The notes under the pieces were generated by a model. The model made no database searches and had not been told where the DNA came from. It was given only the letters and a program-made list of their open reading frames with translations. Position numbers and translations under genes: made by a program. DNA of 25,000 nt from Symbiodinium natans (Eukaryota; Sar; Dinophyceae; Suessiales; Symbiodiniaceae): contig CAJNDS010000272.1 in the NCBI GenBank assembly GCA_905221605.1, positions 45,001-70,000 on the forward strand, written 5' to 3'. Within the stretch, counting starts at the first letter, position 1; every line of letters starts with the position of its first letter. Of this stretch, positions 10,401-15,040 are shown one piece after another.

Positions 10401-11825
10401 GAAGATCCCGAAGCCCGAAACCCGGTTGAGGCCCTAGGGTCGGCTACCTCTTGGCCCAGGTGCTTACCCTCAGCGCCCACGCGGTAGGACTTCTTCTCGC
10501 CGTGATCCCACTGCACTTTGATCCATCTGAGCGGCATATCCTGGGAGGACTTCATCTTGGCTTTCGTGGCGTGCAGCTACACCCTAAACTTAAGCCTCAA
10601 CCTGAACCCTAAACCTTAAACCCGAACCCTAAACCATAAACCATAAACCCTAAACCCTAAACCCTAAACCCTAGCTGAAACCAGCCCAGGGGGCGGGGTC
10701 TGAGTCCACCACGGTGGTCCCCCAGTTTCCAGCACCGCCGTCTTGGTTCCCCCACTTCCAGTCCTCGGCTCCCCGACGGGTTGTAGTAGACGGTATCCGT
10801 ATATGGAGGACCATACATTACATTACAAAGGACTACAAATGCAATACAGTACAACACAATACAATACAGTACAGTGCAATACATACATTACAATACAAGA
10901 CAATACAATACAGGACACACACACATACATACAGAGACGAGGCTTGAATTTAAAGTAAGAGTATAAACAAACATAGGAAGAAAGAAAAGCGTACGCTAAA
11001 AACAGCACAAACATACATACGCAAGATATCGAAAGCAAGTACAAACAAAAATATTTACATGTGTATATATATGTTAAATCCTAAGAGAACGGAACAGGTT
11101 ATTCTAGAAACCCTCCTCCCCTCCCTCCCTCGGGGTGCCCTGTCCATTTGGGGGCTGCCGACACCCGAACAAAGTTAGTTAGTTAGTTCCCCTCGCTCCC
11201 TCCCTCCCTCCCTCCCTCCCCAAGCCCAAGCCCTAAACACTCAACCCTCAAAGGGTTTAGGACCACAAACTGCTCAGGCCTTTCAAAATGCCCTAAGCCT
11301 GAGCCATGCGGCGGGCCCCCTCCGAACGCGCACACCGATGCGCTGCTCCTTGAGGACCACGTCCTCCCCAAAATCTCCAGGGTTTAGGGTTTAGGGTTTA
11401 GGGTTTTCACAAAACTTTTCGGGTTCATGGGGTTTTTCCAGGTCTAAGGTGTTCGGGTTGAAGCGCCCGACAGCGCTGAAGATCTGCCAAAGGGAGCTCA
11501 GGAGCCTCCCCATAGGGCCCTGTGCGACTGGCTCTGGAACTTCTATCCCTATGGTAACCTTTCCAGGGGTTTAGGGTTTAGGGTTTAGGGTTTAGGGGTT
11601 TAGGGTTTAGGGTTTAGGGTTTAGGGTTTAGGGTTTAGGGTTTAGGGTTTAGGGTGCTACATGTAGGCTTAGGGTTTCGGGTTTAGGGTTGAGGGGCTCC
11701 TAATTTCCTACTAAGAACAACCTTCCGGCATCCTCCTTGGGAACGAAGGTCACGTACCGAGCCGCGACGTTCAGGCAGGGGTTCTGACGCATTTCCTGAG
11801 CACTTTCCGCCACTTGGCCTTTCCC
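4352..11825 (-). CDS. Multi-exon gene: MIB/HERC2 - RING - TRAF-type zinc fingers - coiled coil (ubiquitin-ligase-like)
   Basis: Gene-level model read from high to low coordinates; exons are listed separately. In order the exons encode: two unassigned exons, a MIB/HERC2 domain (exons at 11313-11363, 10701-10763, 10464-10540, 10080-10173), a RING finger (8986-9039, 8695-8779 and perhaps 8191-8317), a short basic coil, tandem TRAF-type zinc fingers (7188-7263, 6955-7010, 6592-6647), helical/coiled-coil exons (6067-6158 to 5186-5250), and a last exon ending in TGA at 4352-4354. MIB/HERC2 domains bind substrates in Mind bomb ligases, RINGs recruit E2, and TRAF fingers bind partners, so an E3 ubiquitin ligase role is inferred. 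Phases agree across most neighbouring exons. No MATH domain was recognised. The 5' start is unknown and may lie beyond 12.2 kb. One to three exons between 10.08 and 9.25 kb are uncertain. Confidence 0.75.
4548..4625 (-). repeat. CCCTAAA array
   Basis: Ten or so partly decayed copies in the intron before the last exon. Confidence 0.9.
4659..4705 (-). CDS. Penultimate exon (candidate) of the RING/TRAF gene
   Basis: 47 nt between CCTAAG|TGGAG and TCG|GTGCCA, reading ECWVGESRAQWSSSS. It takes two bases to complete the previous phase-1 exon and exits in phase 0, which fits both neighbours. Other frames on both strands are open, so it is supported mainly by phase. Confidence 0.4.
4913..4958 (-). 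CDS. Exon (candidate) of the RING/TRAF gene
   Basis: Reads AEKSEILSPRHHQLS between a TGCAAG|GCAG acceptor and a strong CAG|GTAATG donor. Entry is phase 0 and exit phase 1. The splice signals are good; no domain is seen. Confidence 0.45.
5018..5055 (-). CDS. Exon (candidate) after the coiled coil
   Basis: 38 nt after a CTAG acceptor, reading QAIFVYHFRGVP, followed by CCG|GTAAAA. It accepts the phase-1 exit of the coiled-coil exon at 5186. The plus strand carries a competing open frame through the same DNA. Confidence 0.4.
5048..5071. other. Perfect hairpin, 10-bp stem, 4-base loop
   Basis: GGCTTGTTCT-AGCA-AGAACAAGCC. On the minus strand its loop holds the putative AG acceptor of the exon that ends at 5055, so in RNA it could mask or present that splice site (inference). 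Confidence 0.7.
5186..5250 (-). CDS. Coiled-coil exon of the RING/TRAF gene
   Basis: Reads FLEALQARIERLEEEVLELKA with leucine/isoleucine/valine at heptad positions, between a GCAAAG acceptor and an AG|GTGCTG donor. Nearly all codons end in G or C. A coiled coil C-terminal to TRAF zinc fingers is the normal order in TRAF-family proteins, where it drives trimerisation. The telomere-like array at 5272 abuts its 5' intron. Confidence 0.75.
5272..5410 (+). repeat. Pure TTTAGGG array (~13 copies) decaying into TTTCGGG
   Basis: Copies are perfect to 5365, then the unit becomes TTTCGGG/TCTCGGG. Intronic. Confidence 0.95.
5645..5679 (-). CDS. Helical exon before the coiled coil
   Basis: Starts at GCGAG|GATAAG (phase 0) and reads DKISEMESSSQ. 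The end chosen here (AAAA|GCAGAC, a GC donor) gives phase 2 and joins in frame to the coiled-coil exon at 5250. Reading on to a GTTTGG at 5625 would break the phase. It continues the helix of the 6067-6158 exon. Confidence 0.6.
5880..6060. repeat. Poly-C runs within an intron
   Basis: C-runs of 8 to 16 near 5910-5950 and 5985-6000, then a G-run near 6045-6060 on the same strand. Confidence 0.85.
6067..6158 (-). CDS. Helical exon of the RING/TRAF gene
   Basis: After GCGAAG|CCCC the frame reads PEVLAKQINTHLEANAGKHI and continues to GAGCAT|GTAAAA (phase 0). It is clearly alpha-helical and amphipathic, with strong G/C third positions. It follows the zinc fingers and leads into the coiled coil. 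Confidence 0.75.
6251..6340 (-). CDS. Exon following the zinc fingers
   Basis: Reads ASMRPTGVHAHRNLVARVVV, then a short SLECAERFK, between TTGAAG|TAGC and an AAGG|GAGAAT junction (GA donor). A GA-AG splice to the next exon keeps the frame. His and Cys residues (VHAH, LEC) may complete a third zinc finger begun by CKIC in the previous exon (inference). Confidence 0.65.
6592..6647 (-). CDS. TRAF-type zinc-finger exon, part 3
   Basis: Starts after CTTAAG with GATCGAGTGC and reads IECEAKSLLCKICGERAA. Joined to the previous exon through a GA-AG intron, it supplies the last Cys of finger 2 (H-x3-C) and the CKIC that opens finger 3. The 3' edge (GCCT|GTCAGA) is the phase-compatible option among several. 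Confidence 0.8.
6655..6740 (+). repeat. Decayed TTTAGGG tracts in the GA-AG intron
   Basis: Two short groups of diverged copies (6655-6690 and 6721-6740). Confidence 0.8.
6955..7010 (-). CDS. TRAF-type zinc-finger exon, part 2
   Basis: After CATCAG|GTCC it reads VRCHDCGKAISLDSMPQH plus two bases. It carries the CxxC and the His of a TRAF-type finger and directly continues the ...CPRRK end of part 1. The junction is a GC-AG intron on its 5' side and a GA-AG intron on its 3' side. Spliced, the string C-x2-C-x11-H-x3-C is the canonical finger spacing. Confidence 0.9.
7021..7110 (+). repeat. Decayed TTTAGGG / GTGTAGGGCCCAT tract
   Basis: Contains two copies of a 'GGTTTTGGGTGTAGGGCCCAT' type unit, in the intron between the two zinc-finger exons. 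Confidence 0.75.
7188..7263 (-). CDS. TRAF-type zinc-finger exon, part 1
   Basis: Reads CPNGCQATFPLVDKRSHLRI followed by CPRRK: C-x3-C, then H-x3-C, the signature of the zf-TRAF family, followed by the usual basic linker. Edges are CAAGAG|GTGC (5') and AAG|GCCTGG, a GC donor (3'). This is the single most recognisable exon in the window. Confidence 0.92.
7280..7376 (+). repeat. Pure TTTAGGG array (~12 copies)
   Basis: Occupies most of the 176-bp intron upstream of the first zinc-finger exon. Confidence 0.95.
7440..7483 (-). CDS. Linker exon before the zinc fingers
   Basis: Reads ESAPRKGEMEASL between GTGAG|TCTG and CT|GCGTCC. The GC donor leaves two bases that complete LCPNGC with the next exon, in the exact frame of the TRAF finger. 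The hydrophilic sequence is typical of a linker. Confidence 0.65.
7504..7800. repeat. TTTAGGG array, a short unique block, then CCCTAAAA/CCCCAAAA 8-mer array
   Basis: 7504-7538 is TTTAGGG. 7560-7600 is unique and could hold a small exon on either strand. 7636-7770 is a homogeneous array of the eight-base units CCCTAAAA and CCCCAAAA in alternating blocks, then CCCTAAA. Confidence 0.9.
7824..7883 (-). CDS. Short basic coiled-coil exon between RING and zinc fingers
   Basis: After GCTCAG the frame reads NRDRVKIMNLKIKRLRSR, ending near AT|GTGGGT or CGA|GTCATG. Leu/Ile/Val occupy heptad-like positions and third codon positions are almost all G/C. The exact 3' edge and the join to the previous exon are not settled. 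Confidence 0.7.
7898..7960 (+). repeat. TTTAGGG array
   Basis: About eight imperfect copies inside an intron. Confidence 0.85.
7998..8070 (-). CDS. Exon of the RING/TRAF gene, function unassigned
   Basis: Reads PVYNEHEDSQLWLADGHLSQ then GKRW, between CTGAGAG|CCCG and GG|GTAGGA. It is phase 0 at entry, matching the upstream exon. No domain is recognised. Confidence 0.55.
8118..8190 (-). repeat. CCCTCAA and CCCTAAG array
   Basis: Two homogeneous variant blocks, immediately next to the GAG|GTAGGG donor of the exon at 8191. Confidence 0.9.
8191..8317 (-). CDS. RING-associated exon with CPVC
   Basis: Starts at CCTAAG|GAAC (phase 2 completion) and ends at GCAGAG|GTAGGG. It contains ECPVCRQGGDVEPSQLSLKF. 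CPVCR followed by a short helix is the usual end of a RING finger, so this may supply the last zinc-ligand pair. The spacing from the previous Cys pair would be long (about 80 residues). Alternatively it opens a second small zinc site. Confidence 0.7.
8503..8560 (-). CDS. Exon inside the RING region
   Basis: Lies between CTTAG|GGTCCC and a consensus AG|GTAAGG donor. In the frame that follows the previous exon it reads SLHGLRLIRRFLEAPGES. Entry and exit phases fit both neighbours. Confidence 0.65.
8581..8692 (+). repeat. Pure TTTAGGG array (~16 copies)
   Basis: Fills an intron of 134 bp almost completely. On the sense (minus) strand the GC donor is only two bases from the first CCCTAAA copy. 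Confidence 0.95.
8695..8779 (-). CDS. RING finger exon, second half
   Basis: Reads ACTKLFCELCWHKVFGQRED and onward to LRCS. It supplies Cys ligands C-x4-C-x2-C after the CPVC of the previous exon. The position usually held by the zinc-binding His (C-x-H-x2-C) is a Lys (C-T-K-L-F-C). The HEA just before this Cys may compensate. The 5' junction is a GC-AG intron with the 8-bp repeat CACGAGGC at both edges. Confidence 0.8.
8890..8957 (-). repeat. Pure CCCTAAA array (~9 copies)
   Basis: Sits inside the intron that splits the RING finger, in the opposite orientation to the array of the next intron. Confidence 0.95.
8986..9039 (-). CDS. RING finger exon, first half
   Basis: After GCCCAG|GAGTAC it reads EYECPVCKCVCRAAVFHE, ending at a GC donor (GAG|GCAGGG). 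ECPVC followed by R-x-A-V is the standard start of TRAF-class RINGs. Spliced to the next exon, the C-x2-C-x12-C spacing falls in the RING range. Confidence 0.85.
9127..9150. repeat. (TA)n microsatellite in an intron
   Basis: About eleven TA units in the 171-bp intron upstream of the RING exon. Confidence 0.95.
9211..9252 (-). CDS. Helical exon before the RING
   Basis: Reads QGLGQLQELRSSGQ between CCTCCAG and CAA|GTAGGT, phase 0 on both sides, and runs directly into EYECPVC. An ATG at 9262 just upstream in another frame gives a proline-rich start and was judged less likely. Confidence 0.6.
9264..9550. other. Intronic island with open frames, no firm exon
   Basis: A minus frame at about 9383-9462 (including VGAVDLEATSPVQQ, then a GTGCAG edge) and a plus frame from ATG 9347 are both open with G/C-ending codons. 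9480-9525 is a decayed CCCTAAA array. Confidence 0.4.
9555..9599 (-). CDS. Candidate exon between MIB/HERC2 and RING
   Basis: Reads WTRAMTKSAWVEAVA between GGAAG|TGG and GCA|GTGGGG, phase 0. The open frame extends upstream to about 9630 (DGNKVRKW). No domain can be named. Confidence 0.45.
9640..9990. other. AT-rich stretch without a supported gene
   Basis: Contains loosely repeated ATTCAT/ATGATGA motifs and a 70-codon plus frame (9741-9953) with no codon bias or domain. It looks like decayed repeat DNA. Confidence 0.4.
9995..10035 (+). repeat. Short decayed TTTAGGG array
   Basis: Five imperfect copies. Confidence 0.8.
10080..10173 (-). CDS. MIB/HERC2 domain exon 4
   Basis: After ACCAAG|G the frame reads YDLIFAVEDGDVVEDAEPEA and onward. 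With the last two bases of the previous exon it completes GKYDL, the conserved end of the MIB/HERC2 domain. The 5' junction is GC-AG. The 3' edge (CACAAG|GTTCAG) is the phase-0 choice. The plus strand is also open but lacks this domain fit. Confidence 0.8.
10464..10540 (-). CDS. MIB/HERC2 domain exon 3
   Basis: Reads DMPLRWIKVQWDHGEKKSYR then VGAEG, the core VQWD-G-x-YR-x-G-xEG motif of MIB/HERC2 domains. Bounded by TCCCAG|GATATG and a GC donor (GGTAA|GCACC). Confidence 0.9.
10580..10675 (-). repeat. Decayed CCCTAAA array
   Basis: Occupies most of the 160-bp GA-AG intron between MIB/HERC2 exons 2 and 3. Confidence 0.9.
10701..10763 (-). CDS. MIB/HERC2 domain exon 2
   Basis: Reads DWKWGNQDGGAGNWGTTVVD and S. 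DWKWG-x-QDGG-x-G is the hallmark of the MIB/HERC2 domain (Mind bomb, HERC2). Edges are CCGAG|GACTGG and a GA donor (TCA|GACCCC). Confidence 0.92.
10800..10930. repeat. ACAAT/ACAGT-type microsatellite
   Basis: Imperfect pentamer repeats (TACAA/TACAG), then a CACACA/ACATAC tract, inside the intron 5' of MIB/HERC2 exon 2. Confidence 0.85.
11172..11250. repeat. (TTAG)n, (CCCT)n and decayed CCCTAAA
   Basis: Four TTAG copies, about seven CCCT copies, then CCCAAG/CCCTAAAC/CCCTCAA remnants, inside the same 549-bp intron. Confidence 0.85.
11313..11363 (-). CDS. MIB/HERC2 domain exon 1
   Basis: Reads DVVLKEQRIGVRVRRGP (17 codons, phase 0) and joins to the next exon as RRGP-DWKWG, the conserved start of the domain. 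Edges are GGGGAG|GACGTG and a GC donor (CCC|GCCGCA). Confidence 0.88.
11380..11405 (+). repeat. Short TTTAGGG array
   Basis: Three to four copies, within the intron. Confidence 0.85.
11445..11558 (-). CDS. Exon upstream of MIB/HERC2, function unassigned
   Basis: From GGAAAG|GTTACC the frame is open for 38 codons, including GPMGRLLSSLWQIFSAVGRF, with strong G/C third positions. The 3' edge used here (TTA|GACCTG) is one of several phase-0 options. Confidence 0.6.
11569..11655 (+). repeat. TTTAGGG array (~12 copies)
   Basis: Nearly pure, with one TTTAGGGG unit. Confidence 0.95.
11712..11825 (-). CDS. Exon upstream of MIB/HERC2, function unassigned
   Basis: 38 codons between TTCGTAG|GGG and TTA|GTAGGA, phase 0. 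It includes GQVAESAQEMRQNPCLNVAA and then RYVTFVPKEDAGRLFL. Codon bias and edges are good. No family is recognised; the end looks like a beta-rich segment. Confidence 0.65.
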
Positions 11826-12045
11826 CTACGAACTGCAAGAGTAGTTCAGTAATATTTGGTTCAACTATGGCATAAGAAAATTCTATTTTACGAAAGAAAA
11901 AACTGCAAGGCATAATGTTCTAGCCTGATACTCATCAATACCACTAGCACACTAGTAGTTCATATTGCAAAACAAAACAAATTCATAACTATAGTAGTAC
12001 ACTAGTCATGAATATTACAAAATGAAACAATAAAGTGACCCGTGA

Positions 12046-12120
12046 CCCTAAACCCTAAACCCTAAACCCTAAACCTAAACCCTAAACCCTAAACCCTAGC
12101 CCCATGAACCCTAACCCCTC
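12046..12120 (-). repeat. CCCTAAA array
   Basis: About eight copies, the last ones decayed; preceded by an adjacent GTGACCC duplication (12037-12050). Confidence 0.9.
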
Positions 12121-12127
12121 AACCCCC

Positions 12128-12242
12128 ATATCTTGCGAAGGGGGATTTCACAAACCGTCCCAGTGTCATGGGCGGCGAAGCGGATGCGCACGAAGCCTTC
12201 GGGCACCGTCTCCTCGGGGATTCTTTGCGGGGGATGAGGGAT
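12128..12242 (-). CDS. Candidate exon, possibly the same gene
   Basis: From CCTAAG|ATCCCT the frame reads IPEETVPEGFVRIRFAAHDT and on through GTVCEIPLRK. Codons end mostly in G/C. The hydrophobic beta-like pattern resembles the neighbouring 11712-11825 exon's style, but no domain is named. The donor is not settled (GT or GA options near 12146-12160). Confidence 0.6.
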
Positions 12243-12259
12243 CTTAGGGGCTTGGACAG

Positions 12260-12482
12260 GGTTTAGGGTTGAGGGTTTAGGGTTCAGGGTTTAGGGTTTA
12301 GGGTTTCGGGTGTAGGGTTTAGGGTTTCGGGTGTAGGGTTTAGGGTTTCGGGTGCAGGGTTTAGGGTACCTAAAAGATCGAGGCCCTTAAGTTCGCTGGA
12401 TGTTCTGCGACACCCGCTAGCATCGCTGGAAATCCGGTTTAGGGTTTAGGGTTTAGGGTTTAGGGTTTAGGGTATAGGGTAT
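12260..12482 (+). repeat. TTTAGGG arrays around a unique block
   Basis: 12260-12365 alternates TTTAGGG with TTTCGGGTGTAGGG units (three copies of that compound unit). 12436-12482 is pure. The 70 bp between them has an open minus frame bounded by TTCCAG and G|GTACCC. Confidence 0.85.
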
Positions 12483-13265
12483 CCAGCTGACAGCGCTACC
12501 GCGCCAAGTCTCGTCGTTACCATGGCCGGTGCCGTTGAATCTCCAGCCGATCAAGACCTTGCCACCGCACAAAAAACATTCTGCATTGTGCCCTCTCAAA
12601 TACACATGTGTTCGCAGCAGCTGCCGTGGCACTGTCAACAGGAGCTATACACGGCCAGCATGGCATGTGGGGTTCTTCACCATTCTGAAGCTCTGCTCCC
12701 TTACTTGCAAATTCGCCCCTCTTGCAGAGTAGAGGGTATTGAGTTTGGAGCCGTCCAAAGACTACACTGTACATCAACGCAGAAACCTGAAAACCCTGCA
12801 ATCTTCATCGACAGTCCCGAGGCAGGGATTTAGAAGAACCCTCACGCGCACATGAAGCCACGGAATATGCGTCTCCAGTCCCCGCTGCCCAGTGCACTGC
12901 TCTCCATTGCCCAAATACTCCATTCCTCACCCTCAACGGCCACCAAGGAATAAATGAACACTACGGAACTCAGCACAGGAAGCCTCATGAAAGCGAATCG
13001 GAAGAATGGAGCACCACGGAGAAGGACCCCTTAACAACATCGAGCAACCTTGAAGACCCCCCTGAACGCCACAAGAGTCCCGAGACCTGCGAGCCTCAAT
13101 TCACCAAGGCACCCCGACTCCGTTCTGCACATCCACCACATTCAAGTTCAGCCTGAACGTGAATTTCGGGGCAAAGGCCGTGCAGACTTAGCTCCCCCAA
13201 AACGGCGAAGTACTAAGGGCTGCCTTGAAGGCCTGGTGAACTTCTACAAGGGTTTGGGGTTTAGG
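12483..13265. other. Repeat-free island with long open frames, no assigned gene
   Basis: The longest array-free piece of the left half. A plus frame lacking ATG is open for 121 codons (12791-13156), with Glu/Ser/Pro-rich sequence. A second plus frame follows (13050-13322, including EREFRGKGRADLAPPKRRS). A minus frame at about 12535-12590 reads VRWQGLDRLEIQRHRPW up to a GTAACG edge. I recognise no family; it could be a decayed element or several exons. Confidence 0.35.
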
Positions 13266-13351
13266 GGGCTCTCAATTCTCAGCATTTGCAAAGCTGCGAG
13301 GGAACCCGAAAGTTGCCCCTAGAACCACCGCCCCCTCCCCCCTCCCCGGCT

Positions 13352-13500
13352 CAGCTGAGCGTCGCCAGGTCTGGGTGTGGCTCGCCGCCTGGCAGCAACT
13401 GTGCAGTGTCAAAGGGGGCCCCTTTTACAGCTCTTTCAGCGGCGGCCTCCCATCCTCTCTTTAAGGACGCATGGAGGGCCCTCATTCCCTCATTCCCTAA
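13352..13500 (-). CDS. Candidate exon ending in a stop
   Basis: A minus frame reads RALHASLKRGWEAAAERAVK and continues through PGGEPHPDLATLS to TGA. The first part is a strong amphipathic helix. The plus strand is also open (VWVWLAAWQQL), so the strand is not certain. It could be the 3' end of the TPR gene's transcript (inference). Confidence 0.4.
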
Positions 13501-13555
13501 ACCCGAAACCCTAAAGTATGTAGGGCCCTCATTCAATTCCCTCATTCCCTAAACC

Positions 13556-13590
13556 CTTAGGGTTTGGGGTTTAGGGTTTAGGGTTTAGTG
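13556..13590 (+). repeat. Short TTTAGGG array
   Basis: Five imperfect copies. Confidence 0.85.
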
Positions 13591-13615
13591 TTTAGGGATA
13601 CAGCAATGTCGGGCA

Positions 13616-13676
13616 CCAGCATTCCCGAAGCTCCCACAGTTGGCCTGCCAAGATGGGCTGGGGACCACATGCGACT
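13616..13676 (-). CDS. Candidate exon
   Basis: Between CCGAG|GAAGTC and a TG|GTGCCC edge, reading EVACGPQPILAGQLWELREC. AG|G entry and GT exit are both present. No domain is recognised. Confidence 0.4.
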
Positions 13677-13689
13677 TCCTCGGCAGCAA

Positions 13690-14190
13690 GCAAGACCCTT
13701 GAACCCCAAAGTCTAAGGTTTAGGCTTCAGGGTTTAGGATTTGGGTTTAGTTGAGGGTTCTCAGCAGGTTTGTTTCTGAATTCTGGCCCCTTGTTACATT
13801 GTTGGGGTCTACCCGAACCCGGCTCCAAAGCCAAATAGGTATTCGGGGACCATGAGTCACAATGCTGAGAGGACCGAACTGCGAAGGTCAGTTTCGGGCA
13901 GCTTCCCAAGACGGATCCCGGAATCCCATGAGCCCTCCCTATATCTGCTTTCTTAGGCATGTGGAAACCCTAAACCCTAAAAACCCGAAACCAGAATCCT
14001 ATACCCCTATTCAAAGCGCGAGGCTTCCCTCAAAAAAAACTCTCCTACAGGGGCCTCAATTTAATTCGAACAGGCGTTTGGGGGTCAGTGTCGTATACTT
14101 ATCAAGGGACCATAAGGGAATCTTGCAGTGATTTTTCCGACCCCTATACTTCACCAGAAGGTCGGGGGGGGGGGGGGGGGGCAGGTCAAA
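13690..14190. other. Mixed intronic-looking DNA
   Basis: Short TTTAGGG/CCCTAAA remnants near 13720-13750 and 13965-13985 and a G18 run at 14164-14181. A minus frame at about 13858-13935 (GIRLGKLPETDLRSSVLSAL, then stop) may be an exon. Confidence 0.4.
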
Positions 14191-14194
14191 AAGA

Positions 14195-14255
14195 AACCCT
14201 AAACCCTAAACCCTAAACCCTAAACCCTAAACCCTAAACCCTAAACCCTAAATCT
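14195..14255 (-). repeat. CCCTAAA array (~8 copies)
   Basis: Pure, directly bordering the next exon candidate. Confidence 0.95.
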
Positions 14256-14325
14256 CTTCGTGACGGGCCGCCCACGCTGCCTCGCTGCGCTGCTCGCGCG
14301 CGCTGCGCACCGCGCGCATGGCAAG
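14256..14325 (-). CDS. Candidate helical exon
   Basis: Reads PLAMRAVRSAREQRSEAAWA then ARHEE, a highly charged helix with almost every codon ending in G or C. Likely downstream in the TPR transcript (inference). The plus strand is GC-rich too, but less protein-like. Confidence 0.5.
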
Positions 14326-14343
14326 GGGGTCTGCTTTTGAAGG

Positions 14344-14402
14344 GCTTAGGGTTTAGGGTTTAGGGTTCAGGGTTTAGGGTTCAGGGTTTAGGGTTTAGGG
14401 CT
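14344..14402 (+). repeat. TTTAGGG/TTCAGGG array
   Basis: About eight copies, followed by G-rich sequence to 14540. Confidence 0.9.
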
Positions 14403-14960
14403 TGGGGCTTCAAGGGTTGCCAAGGGCTTGGGGGGGGGGGGGTAGGCAGGGGTCTGTTAAGAAGGGCTGTCGAGGGCTGAGGGTTGTCTTGGGGGTGTTC
14501 GTGGGTTGTTTGGGGTGGAGGGGGGGGGGTTTGGAAGGGCTTGTTTGGGGCTTGTAGATGTTTTTGAAGTTGTTTTGGCCCTAGCGGCGTTCGGGCTTGG
14601 GCTGTTCCACCAAACTCGCTGAAAAACAAGGGGGCGGACATGGGTCTGGGACTGCTGAGGCCCATATCAGGCCGTGTCGTAGGCTTAGGTTTTGCTGTAG
14701 GGTTTAAGGTGTTTAGTCGTTTTGGGTCAGAGGGTCAACAGAAGGCTGGTAGCGGTCCATGCTTATGTTCCTTATGGCCATGGCTTTCTTGATGTTTACG
14801 GGAGTCTCTCTGCCTCCCGAGCTCCTACTGCTACAGGCGACCCGCGGTATTCGGATCTCGGGCCGAAAACGGCGTGAGAACGCTCGGCGTGGTGGTGAAC
14901 TTCGGAACTTCTGCTCAGAAGAAACGCTGCGGCACACAGATGCGTTGGGACTTTCAAACC
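14403..14960. other. G-rich intron-like DNA and an island with open frames on both strands
   Basis: 14403-14560 has G-runs of up to 13. In 14713-14940 a minus frame rich in Arg/Ser (RRAFSRRFRPEIRIPRV) and a plus frame from ATG 14759 with a hydrophobic, signal-like start (MLMFLMAMAFLMF) overlap. Neither can be preferred from sequence alone. Confidence 0.4.
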
Positions 14961-14965
14961 CGAAC

Positions 14966-15040
14966 CAAGGCTTCTAAGCTTCTCGCAGCGTCGGCAAATC
15001 GCTGCAGCTCGTAGAGCGCCTTTCCTTTGCGGTGGAGCGC
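14966..15040 (-). CDS. TPR exon 6
   Basis: Reads ALHRKGKALYELQRFADAAR then SLEAL: helix A and B of the third TPR. The K-x3-R of the carboxylate clamp is formed across the junction (IK + ALHR). The 5' edge is GGCCAG|GCGCTC. The 3' edge is TTG|GTTCGG, with an alternative GT a few bases on. Confidence 0.88.
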
